A stretch of DNA of 64,000 nt, from the NCBI GenBank assembly GCA_016721435.1, contig JADKIC010000013.1, forward strand, positions 23,854 through 87,853, in the 5' to 3' direction. The DNA is from Bacteroidota bacterium. Its GTDB lineage: Bacteria > Bacteroidota > Bacteroidia > AKYH767-A > OLB10. Under the pieces are notes generated by a model. It was not told the origin of the DNA. It was given only the letters and a program-made list of their open reading frames with translations, and ran no database searches. Below are positions 10,300-19,021 of this stretch, in pieces. The position numbers were made by a program, and so were the translations under genes. How positions within the stretch are numbered: position 1 is the first letter of the stretch; each line of letters begins with the position of its first letter.

Positions 10300-11520
10300 A
10301 TGAGTCAAACCACATATGATGTCATCGTAATTGGAGGTGGAATCGTTGGATTATCAACCGCATACAAAATAAATTTTTATCATCCGCATCTGAAAATCTG
10401 TGTTCTGGAGAAAGAGGAGAAAGTAGCGGCACATCAGACAGGACGAAATTCGGGTGTGTTACATAGCGGCATTTATTACAAGCCCGGCAGTTATAAAGCT
10501 AAAAATTGCGTAGACGGGAGACGGGAGATGGTCGCTTTTGCCAAAGAACATAAGATCGGTCATGATATCTGCGGAAAGCTCATCGTTGCCACACAGGAGC
10601 GGGAGTTGGCTCATATGGAAAAAGTCTATCAGCACGGACTTCAAAATGGGGTGGAAGATATGCGCATGGTGGGGCCGGAGGAAATAAAGGAAATTGAACC
10701 TTTTTGTACAGGTATTAAAGGAATTCATGTAGGATGTACTGGCATTATTGATTTTCCTGCGGTTTGTGAAGTCCTCAGCCGACTCATCCGTGAAAATTTC
10801 AATGGGAGTGAGGTAAAATGCGGCCATGAAGTACTAGATTTTGAAAAATCGGAGGAGAGTACAACAATTATCACCAACAAAGGAAAATTTAATACACGCT
10901 ATATTGTCAACTGTTCAGGATTACAGAGTGACCGTATTGCCAAAAAAGATAAGTTGAATCCCGACATGAAAATTGTTGGATTCCGTGGTGACTATTATGA
11001 ACTCACCGATCATGCTCAACATAAAGTGAAGCATCTCATCTATCCTGTACCGGATCCTCAATTCCCTTTTCTTGGAGTTCACTTTACGCGCATGATTGGA
11101 CATCCTACCGAATGCGGCCCGAATGCTGTTTTTGTTTTTAAACGTGAGGGTTATGGTAAAACAGATTTTAGCATGAATGATACCCTCGATGCATTGGCCT
11201 ATGGAGGCACGTGGAAACTCTTCTTCAAACATTGGCAATTCGGACTTGATGAATACCGGAGAGCTTTTAGCAAAAGACTATTTCTCGAGCGTTTACGCCG
11301 GCTTATTCCTTCTCTGGAGATGGGCGATATTGTTTTCGGTCGTGCGGGCGTGCGGGCAATGGCCTTAGATAGGGATGGTAATATGATTGATGATTTTAAA
11401 ATAGTACATAGTCATAACTCCCTGCATGTACTCAATGCCCCTTCCCCTGCAGCAACGGCCGGATTAGCGATAGGAAAAGCGGTGAATGATATGGCGGAAA
11501 AGTATTTTCAATTGGATTGA
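10300..11520 (+). CDS. lhgO: L-2-hydroxyglutarate oxidase
   Basis: FAD-dependent oxidase/dehydrogenase of the DAO superfamily that converts L-2-hydroxyglutarate, a side product of TCA enzymes, back to 2-oxoglutarate. The 406-residue chain begins MSQTTYDVIVIGGGIVGLST, a Rossmann FAD-binding motif, followed by the family signature GRNSGVLHSGIYYKPGS. C-terminal segments include FRGDYYEL, VPDPQFPFLGVHFTRM and FGRAGVRAMALDRDG, all typical of LhgO. I start at the ATG at 10300 because the upstream in-frame start at 10267 would lie in the promoter. Single gene, intact, followed by a long repeat region. Biochemically it feeds the same metabolite as sucAB, but it is not in an operon with them. Confidence 0.92.
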   Translation: MSQTTYDVIVIGGGIVGLSTAYKINFYHPHLKICVLEKEEKVAAHQTGRNSGVLHSGIYYKPGSYKAKNCVDGRREMVAFAKEHKIGHDICGKLIVATQERELAHMEKVYQHGLQNGVEDMRMVGPEEIKEIEPFCTGIKGIHVGCTGIIDFPAVCEVLSRLIRENFNGSEVKCGHEVLDFEKSEESTTIITNKGKFNTRYIVNCSGLQSDRIAKKDKLNPDMKIVGFRGDYYELTDHAQHKVKHLIYPVPDPQFPFLGVHFTRMIGHPTECGPNAVFVFKREGYGKTDFSMNDTLDALAYGGTWKLFFKHWQFGLDEYRRAFSKRLFLERLRRLIPSLEMGDIVFGRAGVRAMALDRDGNMIDDFKIVHSHNSLHVLNAPSPAATAGLAIGKAVNDMAEKYFQLD

Positions 11521-12118
11521 TGTTCAACCCCGTTGGGGTTGTGGAGAGTCTGGCGCTATAATCTTCGGGTATTATCCGGGTTAATATTGTTGAACTCCTT
11601 CAGCGTTCTGATGGATGACTATTATACCTTCAAGGGATTGAAAAGTGCTTATTGCATAAAATTGCTTTTCGCAGTGAGGGGAAATCCCGGTAATGAAGAC
11701 TATTTTGATCGCACCGAAATTGATGGGTCACTTGAAAATAATTTCTTTTCCCATTAGTCGGGGTTGGTGTGTGGCGCGGGGGGGGGGGGGGGGGGGGGGG
11801 CGGGGGGGGGGGGGGAAAGGGGGGGGTTTCCCCTATCCGTCCCGTTGTGTGGTGGCGGCGCTATGGATGTTGATTATACTTTCGTGGGATAGATAAATGT
11901 TTATTGTTTAAAATGCTTGTCGCCGAGATTGGAATCCCGGTAATGAAGACAATTTGATCGCACCGAAATTGATGGGTCACTTGAAAATAATTTCTTTTCC
12001 ACCAATTATTCCAATGTTCAACCCCGTTGGGGTTGGTGTGTCTGGCGCTATAAACTCCGGGTTTCACCCGGAGTTTATAATGTTGAACTCCTTCAGAGTT
12101 CCTGTGGAGAAAAATCAT
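11521..12118. repeat. Two-copy non-coding repeat (CCGTTGGGG family) without a gene
   Basis: Part A, beginning TGTTCAACCCCGTTGGGGTT, occurs at 11521 and again at 12015. Part B, containing ATCCCGGTAATGAAGAC and GGGTCACTTGAAAATAATT, occurs at about 11682-11751 and 11935-12000 with only a few differences over about 67 bases. Part A folds into hairpins (CAACCCC/GGGGTTG, and AACTCCGGGT/ACCCGGAGTT at about 12053-12075). Small reading frames here merely translate the repeat. Similar non-coding units are widespread in Bacteroidota intergenic DNA; their role is not known to me. Confidence 0.75.
11778..11826. other. Poly-G block, probable sequence artefact
   Basis: 23 G, one C, 14 G, AAA, then 8 G (11778-11826) interrupt a copy of the intergenic repeat in the middle of its GTCTGGCGCTATAA segment. 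Nothing else in the window resembles it. A gap filled with low-quality bases is more likely than a biological G-tract. Confidence 0.6.
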
Positions 12119-12322
12119 AGCTCCGCAGGAGTGGTATTATTCTAGCGACATTATTTTAGCAACAGCAGGATGACCATTCATAGCTCCGTAGGAGCGACAG
12201 TGATTGTAGCAACAGCAGGATGACCATTCATAGCTCCGTAGGAGCGACAGTGTTGTAGCAAAAGCAGGATGTCCATTCATAGTTCCGTAGGTGCGACATG
12301 ATTGTAGCAACAGCAGGATGAC
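12119..12322. repeat. Tandem array of ~50-bp stem-loop units (CTCCGTAGGAG)
   Basis: Four units with a period of about 50 bases (the first about 62) start at about 12119, 12181, 12231 and 12280. Each contains a small palindromic core AGCTCCGTAGGAGC followed by TAGCAACAGCAGGATGACCATTCAT. The inter-core sequences are nearly identical, so these are not CRISPR spacers. The array lies 3' of msrA (which ends at 12378 on the opposite strand). Confidence 0.8.
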
Positions 12323-12377
12323 AGCGGAAGGATTTTACTTCGGATGAGAAAAAATATTCTAATACATAATCTAAAAT

Positions 12378-13043
12378 TTATTTTTTCATCTTATCGCCAA
12401 ACACCTTTTGGAATTTTTCCATTTTCGGACGAATGACGATAGAACAATAAGGTTGATTACCGTTTTCGTTGAAATAATTCTGATGGTAATTTTCTGCTTT
12501 GTAAAATGTTTTCATGGGACTAATTTCCGTGACTACGGGATTAGGAAAAGCACCGCTGCGGTTTAATTTTTCCTTGTACGCTTCTGCCAGCTTTTGTTGG
12601 TCTTCGTTATGATAAAAAACAACAGATCGGTATTGTGTGCCTATATCTGCGCCCTGCCGGTTGAGGGTGGTGGGATCATGTACACCCCAAAACACTTCTA
12701 ATAACTCAACAAAACTAATGACGGCCGGATCATAGGTGACCTGTATGACTTCTGCATGTCCGGTGGCTCCTGAACAAACCTGGTCATAGGTTGGATTTTC
12801 TCGTTGTCCGCCGCTATAACCACTGGCGACTGTTTCTACCCCCTTCAATTGCTGGAAGATGGCTTCAATGCACCAAAAACAGCCTGCGCCTAATGTTACG
12901 GTATCTTTTCCACTCTTATTTGAATCCTGAATTGCGTTATCCGTCATGTTCTTTTCCTTTTGATTTATTTCAGCCTGCGGAGATGTGCAGGACATCAACA
13001 CCAGACCGGTTGCCACAGCAACGAATTGAAGAAGTAATTTCAT
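12378..13043 (-). CDS. msrA: Peptide-methionine (S)-S-oxide reductase MsrA, lipoprotein form
   Basis: Repairs oxidised methionine (S-sulfoxide) in proteins. The 221-residue chain has a signal peptide with lipobox LMSC (Cys19), so unlike cytosolic MsrA it is exported and lipid-anchored. The catalytic motif GCFWC has the nucleophile at Cys55, and conserved segments YDPAVISF, FWGVHDPTTLNRQGADIGTQYRS and YHQNYFNENG follow. No MsrB domain is fused. The export signal fits repair of envelope proteins. It lies 21 bases downstream of tsaB on the same strand, so the two are probably co-transcribed by position rather than by function. Intact. Confidence 0.93.
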   Translation of the reverse strand: MKLLLQFVAVATGLVLMSCTSPQAEINQKEKNMTDNAIQDSNKSGKDTVTLGAGCFWCIEAIFQQLKGVETVASGYSGGQRENPTYDQVCSGATGHAEVIQVTYDPAVISFVELLEVFWGVHDPTTLNRQGADIGTQYRSVVFYHNEDQQKLAEAYKEKLNRSGAFPNPVVTEISPMKTFYKAENYHQNYFNENGNQPYCSIVIRPKMEKFQKVFGDKMKK

Positions 13044-13064
13044 TTTTACAATTTTAAACTACTG

Positions 13065-13763
13065 TTATCCCTGCTTCACCTTTGCTACAAATTCTTTCAG
13101 GTAGTGAGGTTCAAAGTAAGCAATATCCTCAAACTTCTGTTGGCTGAATGCAAGGAGTCCCGGATATAACAAACCAAGTGCCGAAAGGTTATAGGTGGTA
13201 TCCACTTTAACAAAACTTTCACTTTTAAATACCTCCACACATTTCGCCGCTGCATCTCCAAAAACGAAATGGGGCCCTAGCTTTTCACGAATGAAGCTAT
13301 CTGGAGTGAGCACCTCGGCACGAATGCCTTCTATATATTCCAGTTGCATGTCAAGAGCAGCACCATATACTTCCATCCTACGCGCATCAATTACGGGCAC
13401 CAGCACCGCTTCAGCAGGTAGTTCATTCTTGCGTTCATGCCAATAAGCGGAGGCCATTGCAAGCGGGGTGTCGATCGCAATAAGCGGTTTATTCAACGTA
13501 AAACAAATTCCCTTTGCTGTTGCGATTCCAATTCTTAATCCGGTATAACTTCCGGGACCCTTACTCACCACCACCGCATCGATCTCACTCAATTGCCTTC
13601 CCACTTCTGTCATCACCTCCTGAATATAAACAGCCAGCATAGAAGCATGCTCCCGCTCTTCCTTACTTGTTCGAATAGTAAGCAAACGCTCACCCTCAGA
13701 AAGCGCAACAGAACAAACTCCGGTCGCTGTTTCTAATAATAAGAGCAATGGTTTTTTTAACAT
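13065..13763 (-). CDS. tsaB: tRNA threonylcarbamoyladenosine biosynthesis protein TsaB
   Basis: Inactive ASKHA paralogue that scaffolds TsaD and TsaE for t6A37 modification of ANN-decoding tRNAs. The 232-residue chain shows LLLETATGVCSVAL at the N-terminus, EHASMLAVYIQ (the TsaB version of the family HAE region) and KGPGSYTGLRIGIATAKGI, the TsaB signature. The length is usual for the family. Start ATG at 13763, stop at 13065. It is followed by msrA and preceded by a repeat-bearing gap. Intact frame. Confidence 0.92.
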   Translation of the reverse strand: MLKKPLLLLLETATGVCSVALSEGERLLTIRTSKEEREHASMLAVYIQEVMTEVGRQLSEIDAVVVSKGPGSYTGLRIGIATAKGICFTLNKPLIAIDTPLAMASAYWHERKNELPAEAVLVPVIDARRMEVYGAALDMQLEYIEGIRAEVLTPDSFIREKLGPHFVFGDAAAKCVEVFKSESFVKVDTTYNLSALGLLYPGLLAFSQQKFEDIAYFEPHYLKEFVAKVKQG

Positions 13764-13792
13764 GGAGATTTACTTATGTATGAAAAATACTT

Positions 13793-13935
13793 TTGCTGCT
13801 TGCTGCTTGCTTCTAGCTACTAGTTGAATTTTCTGAGTTAATAAACACCTGTTTTTTTAACGATTTACTCGTAAACTTAAAAACTCTATCAAAAAGTAAG
13901 GCAGCAAGCAGCTAGCAGCAAGAGGCCAGTAGCAA
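13793..13935. repeat. Inverted pair of TGCTGCTTGC-type repeats
   Basis: TGCTGCTTGCTGCTTGCTTC starts near 13795 and an approximately inverse copy (GCAGCAAGCAGCTAGCAGC) near 13903. Both lie in the 178-base gap between tsaB and the HlyD gene. A related motif occurs at about 2818-2850. The two arms could fold on each other; no T-run follows, so a terminator role is uncertain. Confidence 0.6.
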
Positions 13936-13941
13936 AGCGAA

Positions 13942-15306
13942 CTACTTCTCTTCTTTATCAAAAAGCTCTTCTTTCGGCACCACATTCACCGTTGCTTTAT
14001 CCTTCAGGGTTTTTGATACGGCATTATATGGACCTGAGACCACCATTTCACCTTCTTTCAAGCCACTCAGAATCTCAATATGCTGACTATCCTGAATACC
14101 TGTTTTCACTGCTCTCAGACTGACCTTCTCCTCTACAATAACAAACACATACTCTTGCGTCTCTTTTGCTGAGACCACCGCTTCTGTCTTCACTTCCGCT
14201 TTTTCTTTGGCGTCCTTTTCTGAAGAGTCGGATTTCTTCAAAGTATCTCTCGTAGTAACCGATTGAATGGGGATGGTCAGTACATTTACCGTGCGACGTG
14301 TTCTGATTTCAACTGTTGCTGACATTCCGGGGCGGAAAGGGCTATAGTCAAGCTGTTTTCCTTCCAAAAGATCCATGTAGGAGTCGCGTAAAATGCGGAC
14401 TTTCACTGTATAATTTGTCACCTGATCGGTTACATTGAGTCCGCTCAGGTTGGAAGAGTTTGCCACTTCGGTCACTACACCGCTGAAGGAACGACCCAGC
14501 CAGGCATCGACTTCAATATCGGCGGTATCTCCACTGTTCACTCTTACAATATCTGTTTCGCTCACATCCACACTCACTTCCATCTCATTCAGATTCGCAA
14601 GACGTAAAATCTCCGTTCCCTCCATCATATTAGTCCCCACTACTCTCTCCCCCTTCTCCTTACTTAATTTAGAAACGGTGCCATCCACAGGTGCATAGAT
14701 ACTGGTACGGTTCAGATTTTCTCTGGATTCTTTTAAACCGGCTTCAGCGCTACTCACATTAAATCCTGCGGCGGCCACACTCTGACGGGCGGCATCCACT
14801 TCTGCTTTAGAAACTTCGTACGATGATTTTATATTTTCGAATTCGGATGGAGAGATCACCTTCTCATCAAAGAGTTTTTTATTCCTGTTATAGCTTAGTT
14901 CCGATTGCTCAAACTGTGCCTGAGCCTGTGTGAGACGCGATTTGCTGTTCTGAAAATTTGCTTTGGAAGAATTCACCGCTGCTGTTGCGCGATCATAGTT
15001 AGAGGCATATACTTCAGGATTGATGCGGCACAACAAGGTACCTTTTTTCACCACATCTCCTTCCTTTACATACAATTCGGTGATTTCACCACTCACATCG
15101 GCAGAAATTTTTATTTCAACTTCCGGCTGTACCTTACCGTTAGCCGAAACGGTTTCCACCAAATCACGACGCATCACCTTTTCAGCACTCACCTTAACGA
15201 GATTGCTTTCTCCAAGCCAGCCGGCCCGCTTAGCAACAACGAGCCCTATAAGGATAACCAGTGCAGCTACACCGACCCAGATCCGAATTGATTTTTTATT
15301 TGCCAT
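13942..15306 (-). CDS. HlyD/RND-type periplasmic adaptor subunit of an efflux pump
   Basis: Membrane-fusion protein of 454 residues linking an inner-membrane pump to a TolC channel. An N-terminal membrane anchor (IRIWVGVAALVILIGLVVA, about residues 7-25) is followed by a barrel-sandwich lipoyl half (ISADVSGEITELYVKEGDVV), a long alpha-hairpin (about 100-195, rich in Ala/Ser/Glu with LFDEKVISPSEFE), the second lipoyl half (APVDGTVSKLSKEKGERV) and beta-barrel and membrane-proximal domains. A Lys/Glu-rich insertion near 355-385 is unusual but in frame. It lies 30 bases after the TolC gene. No pump gene is adjacent; the MacB-like set 4 kb upstream has its own adaptor, so the partner is unclear. 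Confidence 0.88.
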   Translation of the reverse strand: MANKKSIRIWVGVAALVILIGLVVAKRAGWLGESNLVKVSAEKVMRRDLVETVSANGKVQPEVEIKISADVSGEITELYVKEGDVVKKGTLLCRINPEVYASNYDRATAAVNSSKANFQNSKSRLTQAQAQFEQSELSYNRNKKLFDEKVISPSEFENIKSSYEVSKAEVDAARQSVAAAGFNVSSAEAGLKESRENLNRTSIYAPVDGTVSKLSKEKGERVVGTNMMEGTEILRLANLNEMEVSVDVSETDIVRVNSGDTADIEVDAWLGRSFSGVVTEVANSSNLSGLNVTDQVTNYTVKVRILRDSYMDLLEGKQLDYSPFRPGMSATVEIRTRRTVNVLTIPIQSVTTRDTLKKSDSSEKDAKEKAEVKTEAVVSAKETQEYVFVIVEEKVSLRAVKTGIQDSQHIEILSGLKEGEMVVSGPYNAVSKTLKDKATVNVVPKEELFDKEEK

Positions 15307-15336
15307 AAACTATTTTGCTCTACGTTAAGATAAAAA

Positions 15337-16773
15337 TTAAAATGTAAGTGGGTTGCCGGCGTAAAAATCAAGAACTTTCACACGAAAGATAAAATCATAT
15401 TTTGCCTGAAGGAGTTCAATTTTTGTTCGGGTGAGGTTGTTAGTAGCAGTGAGAAACTCAAGGGAATTCAACAGTCCTGCATTAAATCTCTTCTCCGCAT
15501 ACTGATAAGCTTCCTGAAATGCCGTTAGGTTTCTTTCTGTGGCATCAAATCTTTTACGGGCAGCCAATGCATCTGTATGTGCTTGCTGAATACTTTGATA
15601 AACCTGATTTCTTGTTTGCTGAGCACTGTATCGGGCATTTTCATAATTCAGTTTCGCGCGCTTGACACCTATTCGCGTTGTTAAACCATTAAAGATGGGT
15701 ATATTCAAACTGAGCCCTATTGCTCTGTTCAGATTATTGTCAAACTGATCACTATAAGGATTATCCTCCAGACGGGAAGAAAAGCTCGGAGATAAAACTG
15801 TATCTCCTCCTGCGGTAATACTTCCATCCGGTTGGTATCCGTTAAAATCTACACCGCTAATCTTTTTGGAGCTGGAAGAATAAAATGAACTCACCGAACC
15901 AAATGCCGTGATACGTGGATAATATCCACCTTTCGCGATGGTAATTCCTTTCTCTGCACTTGAGATTCTTGTATCTGCAGCCTTGACTTCAGGAAGCGTT
16001 TTTAATGCTATATCATAAATCTGTGACGGGGTTAATGCGGCTACACTCACATCCGGCAAGGGAACATCCGGCTCCTGCACATCAAAACCTTCCGGCGACT
16101 GCAATTGCAGGAGTTGCGTCAGACTTAAAGTAGCATTTGCCAACTGATTTTCTGCAGTGATATTTGAAAGCTCTTCATTCGACAATTGCGATTCTGCATC
16201 GAGGAGATTTCCCTGCACCATTGTGCCGGCATCCACCATACGCTTTATACGGTCACGCTGTTCCGTGGATTGTGTGACTCTAGCAGCAGCAACTTTTAAC
16301 TGCTCCTTAGCAAACAAAACCTGTAAATAGGCTGAAATCACATTCAATGAAATATCGTTTCTGATTTTCTGGAGATCCGACAAGCCGGCCATATACTCCA
16401 GCTGACTTTGCTTTAAGGTATTTCGCAATTGAAAACCGCTAAACAAGGTCACATTGGTATTCAATGAAATATTATCTGACTGTACTTGCTGAGTCGTAAA
16501 AAGGTTGGTGAACGGATCGATGGTTCTACCAAAATTCCAGTTTCTGTTAGCGGAAGCATTTAGCGATGGCAAAAGGGCATATCGGTTCTGAACCACTGCT
16601 AAATCCGCTAACTCTGAACTCAGTTCATTCTGCTTAACGGTAATATTATTTTCGAGGGCGTAGTCTACGCACTCCCTTAATGTCCAGGCTTTCTGCGCAT
16701 AGCCGGCGACGTTAGCCACCATCAGGATAGCAAAAGCGAAGATGGATTTACTGATGTTAAATTTACAATACAT
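15337..16773 (-). CDS. TolC-family outer-membrane efflux protein
   Basis: 478-residue outer-membrane channel subunit. A signal peptide (FAFAILMVANVAGYAQ) precedes two repeats of the TolC fold. AWTLRECVDYALENNITVKQ at the mature N-terminus and the matching start of the second repeat (LTPSQIYDIALKTLPEVKAA) are typical. Long coiled-coil helices are rich in Ala, Gln and Asn, and the end is YAGNPLTF. It is the first gene of a pair with the HlyD adaptor downstream (30-base gap), an arrangement common for Bacteroidota efflux operons. The substrate cannot be told from sequence. Intact. Confidence 0.9.
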   Translation of the reverse strand: MYCKFNISKSIFAFAILMVANVAGYAQKAWTLRECVDYALENNITVKQNELSSELADLAVVQNRYALLPSLNASANRNWNFGRTIDPFTNLFTTQQVQSDNISLNTNVTLFSGFQLRNTLKQSQLEYMAGLSDLQKIRNDISLNVISAYLQVLFAKEQLKVAAARVTQSTEQRDRIKRMVDAGTMVQGNLLDAESQLSNEELSNITAENQLANATLSLTQLLQLQSPEGFDVQEPDVPLPDVSVAALTPSQIYDIALKTLPEVKAADTRISSAEKGITIAKGGYYPRITAFGSVSSFYSSSSKKISGVDFNGYQPDGSITAGGDTVLSPSFSSRLEDNPYSDQFDNNLNRAIGLSLNIPIFNGLTTRIGVKRAKLNYENARYSAQQTRNQVYQSIQQAHTDALAARKRFDATERNLTAFQEAYQYAEKRFNAGLLNSLEFLTATNNLTRTKIELLQAKYDFIFRVKVLDFYAGNPLTF

Positions 16774-16890
16774 AACTTCATTTAAAGACTCCCAAAAGTA
16801 ACAAAGGAGACTTAATAGGAGACCTGAAAACGATAAAGTGGGCAGAAAAGGCGACGAAACGTTTGAAGAACCGTTTCAAGTGAACGGTAA

Positions 16891-17993
16891 TCAGTTCATT
16901 ACCTTAACAATAAATACAAAATCCCGCAATTTCTTCACCTGTGCGGTACGGTCGAGGTTATTGAGGTTTCTTTTGCCCGGAAAGGAGATTTTTTCTTCTG
17001 AATGATTCTTGATATCGTCAGAAATCCACTTTGATTTTACAGCAAAGGAAGCCCCTTCTACAGAGGTATTACGACCGGAAATAATGCCAACGAGATTCCC
17101 ATGGTTATCGAAAAGAGGACCACCCGAATTTCCGGGATTTACAGGAATACTGATCTGATAGGCGGCGGTATCCCCCTCGTAACCGGTATAAGAACTCACC
17201 GACCCTTCTCCAAACACCATGTCTTCGCGGGGATAGCCCAAGGTATACACTTTCTCTCCGGGATCGGCCACTGATTTTCTCATGGTATAGGGAATTTCAC
17301 CGAATCCGAAAAGGAATCTTCATCCACTTTAAGTACAGCCATATCCAGTTTAGGGTTGGTGTACACTACTTTCATCCTAAGCTGCTCATACTTCTCATTA
17401 CTGATATAAATCGCTTTAGCGTCAGAGATTACGTGATAACTGGTGATCACAAAACCTTCCTTATTTAAAGCAAAGCCGGAAGCAGTAAATGTACGTTCGG
17501 GATCTGTTGAAGGCTCTTGTTTTTCATTGATATCATGAATCATTGCCCTTTGCTTTCGCTTGATGCTTTCCACTTCACGGCGTAATTCCTGATAAGCGCT
17601 ATGCTGTTTATTTCCCGCAACCCCGGTAATGTTAAATGTAAAAATGGTGGCACTCACTGCAACAACCGCCACAACAGCAGCTACGGCAATCACTTTATAT
17701 CGGCGCCACAATGTCCGGACACGACCGGTTTCAGGTTCAACAACTTTCAAAGGAGATTTAAAGCGATATTGCTCCGACTCCATTTCATCATGTATCGCAG
17801 CTATTTTACTACGCAAGCGCATACGTTCCGCATATACATCAAAAGAGCTGCTCACCAAACGATGCTCTTCAATAGCTTGTAACAACTCCGGATCACTATC
17901 TCTCCATTGATCAAAAATCCGCAATTCCTCCGGCGTAAGTTGCCCGAGGCAATAACGTTCAATTAACTCATCCGTTTCCCTTCTGCTCATCAT
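16891..17993 (-). CDS. Membrane-anchored trypsin-like (HtrA-type) protease with anti-sigma-like N-terminus; frameshifted
   Basis: Repaired length about 367 residues. Residues 1-45 (ETDELIERYCLGQLTPEEL...DSDPELLQAI) resemble the N-terminal domain of Bacteroidota anti-sigma factors. One transmembrane helix (about residues 97-117, VIAVAAVVAVVAVSATIF) and a short coiled coil follow, then a periplasmic S1C protease domain. The triad is visible: His in SYHVI, Asp in LDMAV and Ser in NPGNSGGP. The frame breaks between 17283 and 17280; one extra C in a CCC run (GGG at plus 17290-17292) restores KFPYTMRKSVADPGEKVYTLGYPRED. Its start overlaps the sigma factor gene by 26 bases, so the two are coupled. 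I infer that it binds the sigma factor and that proteolysis may control its release; neither is proven. Confidence 0.8.
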
Positions 17994-18567
17994 AATTTAT
18001 TCCTCCATTAGTACCGTACACATCAAAAAACATTTTCTTCAGACGTTTCAGGCATTTGTACTTTTGATTCTTGGCATTATCGGCATTCGTGTATCCAAAT
18101 TTCTCAGTGATTTCTTCCATACTTTGATTATTCATGTAGAAATCTTTCAAGATCGACCGGCAAGGTTCTCCAATGGCTTCCAGTGCAACATGCATGGCAT
18201 TGAACTGATCTTCCTTCTTTCCAACTTCTTCCCAGGCGACTTCCTGATATTCTTCTGTATCACTCAGGTTAGAGGTGAAACGATTCTTTCGTTGCAATTG
18301 TTTTAGCCAAATCCTTCTGGCCACTGAATACAAGAACGTTTTAATTCTGCACTTTAATTCGAAATCAACTTCCTTTACTTTCTCATAGAAGATGATAACG
18401 ACTTCCTGATACACATCCTTTGCTTCCTGAAGACTTCCCCCATTATTCATCACAAGATTTACCACCATTTGATAATGCTGGCGGTAAACCTGACGAAGTA
18501 CTTTTTCATCGCCATTCTGTAGTAGTAGAAGAATCTCCTCTTCGGTGACAGGTAATACCTGTTTCAT
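17968..18567 (-). CDS. RNA polymerase sigma factor, sigma-70/ECF-type
   Basis: 199 residues from the ATG at 18567 (MKQVLPVTEEEI). Region 2 spans about residues 25-100 (YRQHYQMVVNLVM, AKDVYQEVVIIFYEKV, KTFLYSVARRIWLKQ) and region 4 about 130-185 (PCRSILKDFYMNNQSMEEITEKFGYTNADNAKNQKYKCLKRLK), the latter a helix-turn-helix for the -35 element. Between them is an acidic linker. It overlaps the downstream membrane protease/anti-sigma gene by 26 bases. An upstream in-frame ATG at 18615 would place the start inside the putative promoter element at 18600-18612, so the later start is preferred. The shared element in front of this gene and of the divergent lipoprotein gene suggests autoregulation. Confidence 0.88.
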   Translation of the reverse strand: MKQVLPVTEEEILLLLQNGDEKVLRQVYRQHYQMVVNLVMNNGGSLQEAKDVYQEVVIIFYEKVKEVDFELKCRIKTFLYSVARRIWLKQLQRKNRFTSNLSDTEEYQEVAWEEVGKKEDQFNAMHVALEAIGEPCRSILKDFYMNNQSMEEITEKFGYTNADNAKNQKYKCLKRLKKMFFDVYGTNGGINYDEQKGNG

Positions 18568-18599
18568 GTCTTGTGTAGTCTTAATGCGTGAACCTGCGG

Positions 18600-18612
18600 A
18601 AAGGTAACCCGG
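18600..18612 (-). promoter_or_regulatory. 13-bp element upstream of the sigma factor operon
   Basis: On the minus strand this reads CCGGGTTACCTTT and lies 33 bases before the sigma factor ATG. A perfect copy sits at 18720-18732 facing the other way. TACCTTT is close to, but not identical with, the housekeeping -7 consensus. Confidence 0.55.
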
Positions 18613-18719
18613 CAATTGGCAAATTTCACCTTTCTTTCACCGCAATTTCATATTTTATTAAACATTTTTAAGCTGGAAATCAATTACTTAATTTATAATC
18701 TCCGGATTTTAAAAGTGAT

Positions 18720-18732
18720 CCGGGTTACCTTT
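18720..18732 (+). promoter_or_regulatory. 13-bp element upstream of the small lipoprotein gene
   Basis: CCGGGTTACCTTT, identical in sequence and in orientation relative to its gene to the copy at 18600-18612. It ends 56 bases before the lipoprotein ATG at 18789. I noticed no other intergenic copy in the window. Confidence 0.55.
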
Positions 18733-18788
18733 TTAATGACGGGGCATTAAAGGGTAAGTTTATAAACTAAAAACACATCAAACAAAAA

Positions 18789-19004
18789 ATGAAAAAATTC
18801 GCTTCATTCCTTGCTGCTGCTACCTTCGTTGTAGCTCTTGCTTCTTGCGGTTCTAAAACTGCTGAAAACGCTGAAACTGCTGGTGAAAACGCTGCTGAAG
18901 CTGCTGCTGAAGTTGCAGTTGACGCATCTGCTGTTATTGACTCTGCTGCTGCTGTAGTTGATTCTGCTAATGCTGTTATTGATTCAGTTTCTGCTGCTCA
19001 CTAA
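18789..19004 (+). CDS. Small alanine-rich lipoprotein
   Basis: 71 residues. Signal peptide MKKFASFLAAATFVVALASC with lipobox LASC (Cys20); the mature chain is about 51 residues made almost only of Ala, Val, Asp, Ser, Glu and Asn. It shows an internal 7-residue periodicity (AVIDSAA, AVVDSAN, AVIDSVS), which could form a short amphipathic helix or coiled coil like that of Lpp-type lipoproteins. Codons are strongly biased to GCT, GAA and GTT, and a strong intrinsic terminator follows, suggesting high expression. It is divergent from the sigma factor gene and shares its 13-bp upstream element. Function unknown; a surface or periplasm-spanning structural lipoprotein controlled by that sigma factor is a reasonable guess. 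Confidence 0.85.
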   Translation: MKKFASFLAAATFVVALASCGSKTAENAETAGENAAEAAAEVAVDASAVIDSAAAVVDSANAVIDSVSAAH

Positions 19005-19021
19005 TATTAAGCACAAGAAAT

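Noticed and set aside
11533..12145. Small proteins on both strands between lhgO and msrA
   Set aside because: They consist of translated repeat units and poly-G (Gly runs), have no family motifs and overlap each other on both strands.
12119..12322. CRISPR array
   Set aside because: The would-be spacers are almost identical to each other, the core is only about 14 bases, and there is no cas gene in the window.
17280..17295. Two separate translationally coupled genes (ATGA overlap) for the protease
   Set aside because: The split falls between the catalytic Asp and Ser of one trypsin-like domain; neither half would work. One added C makes a continuous family-like sequence.
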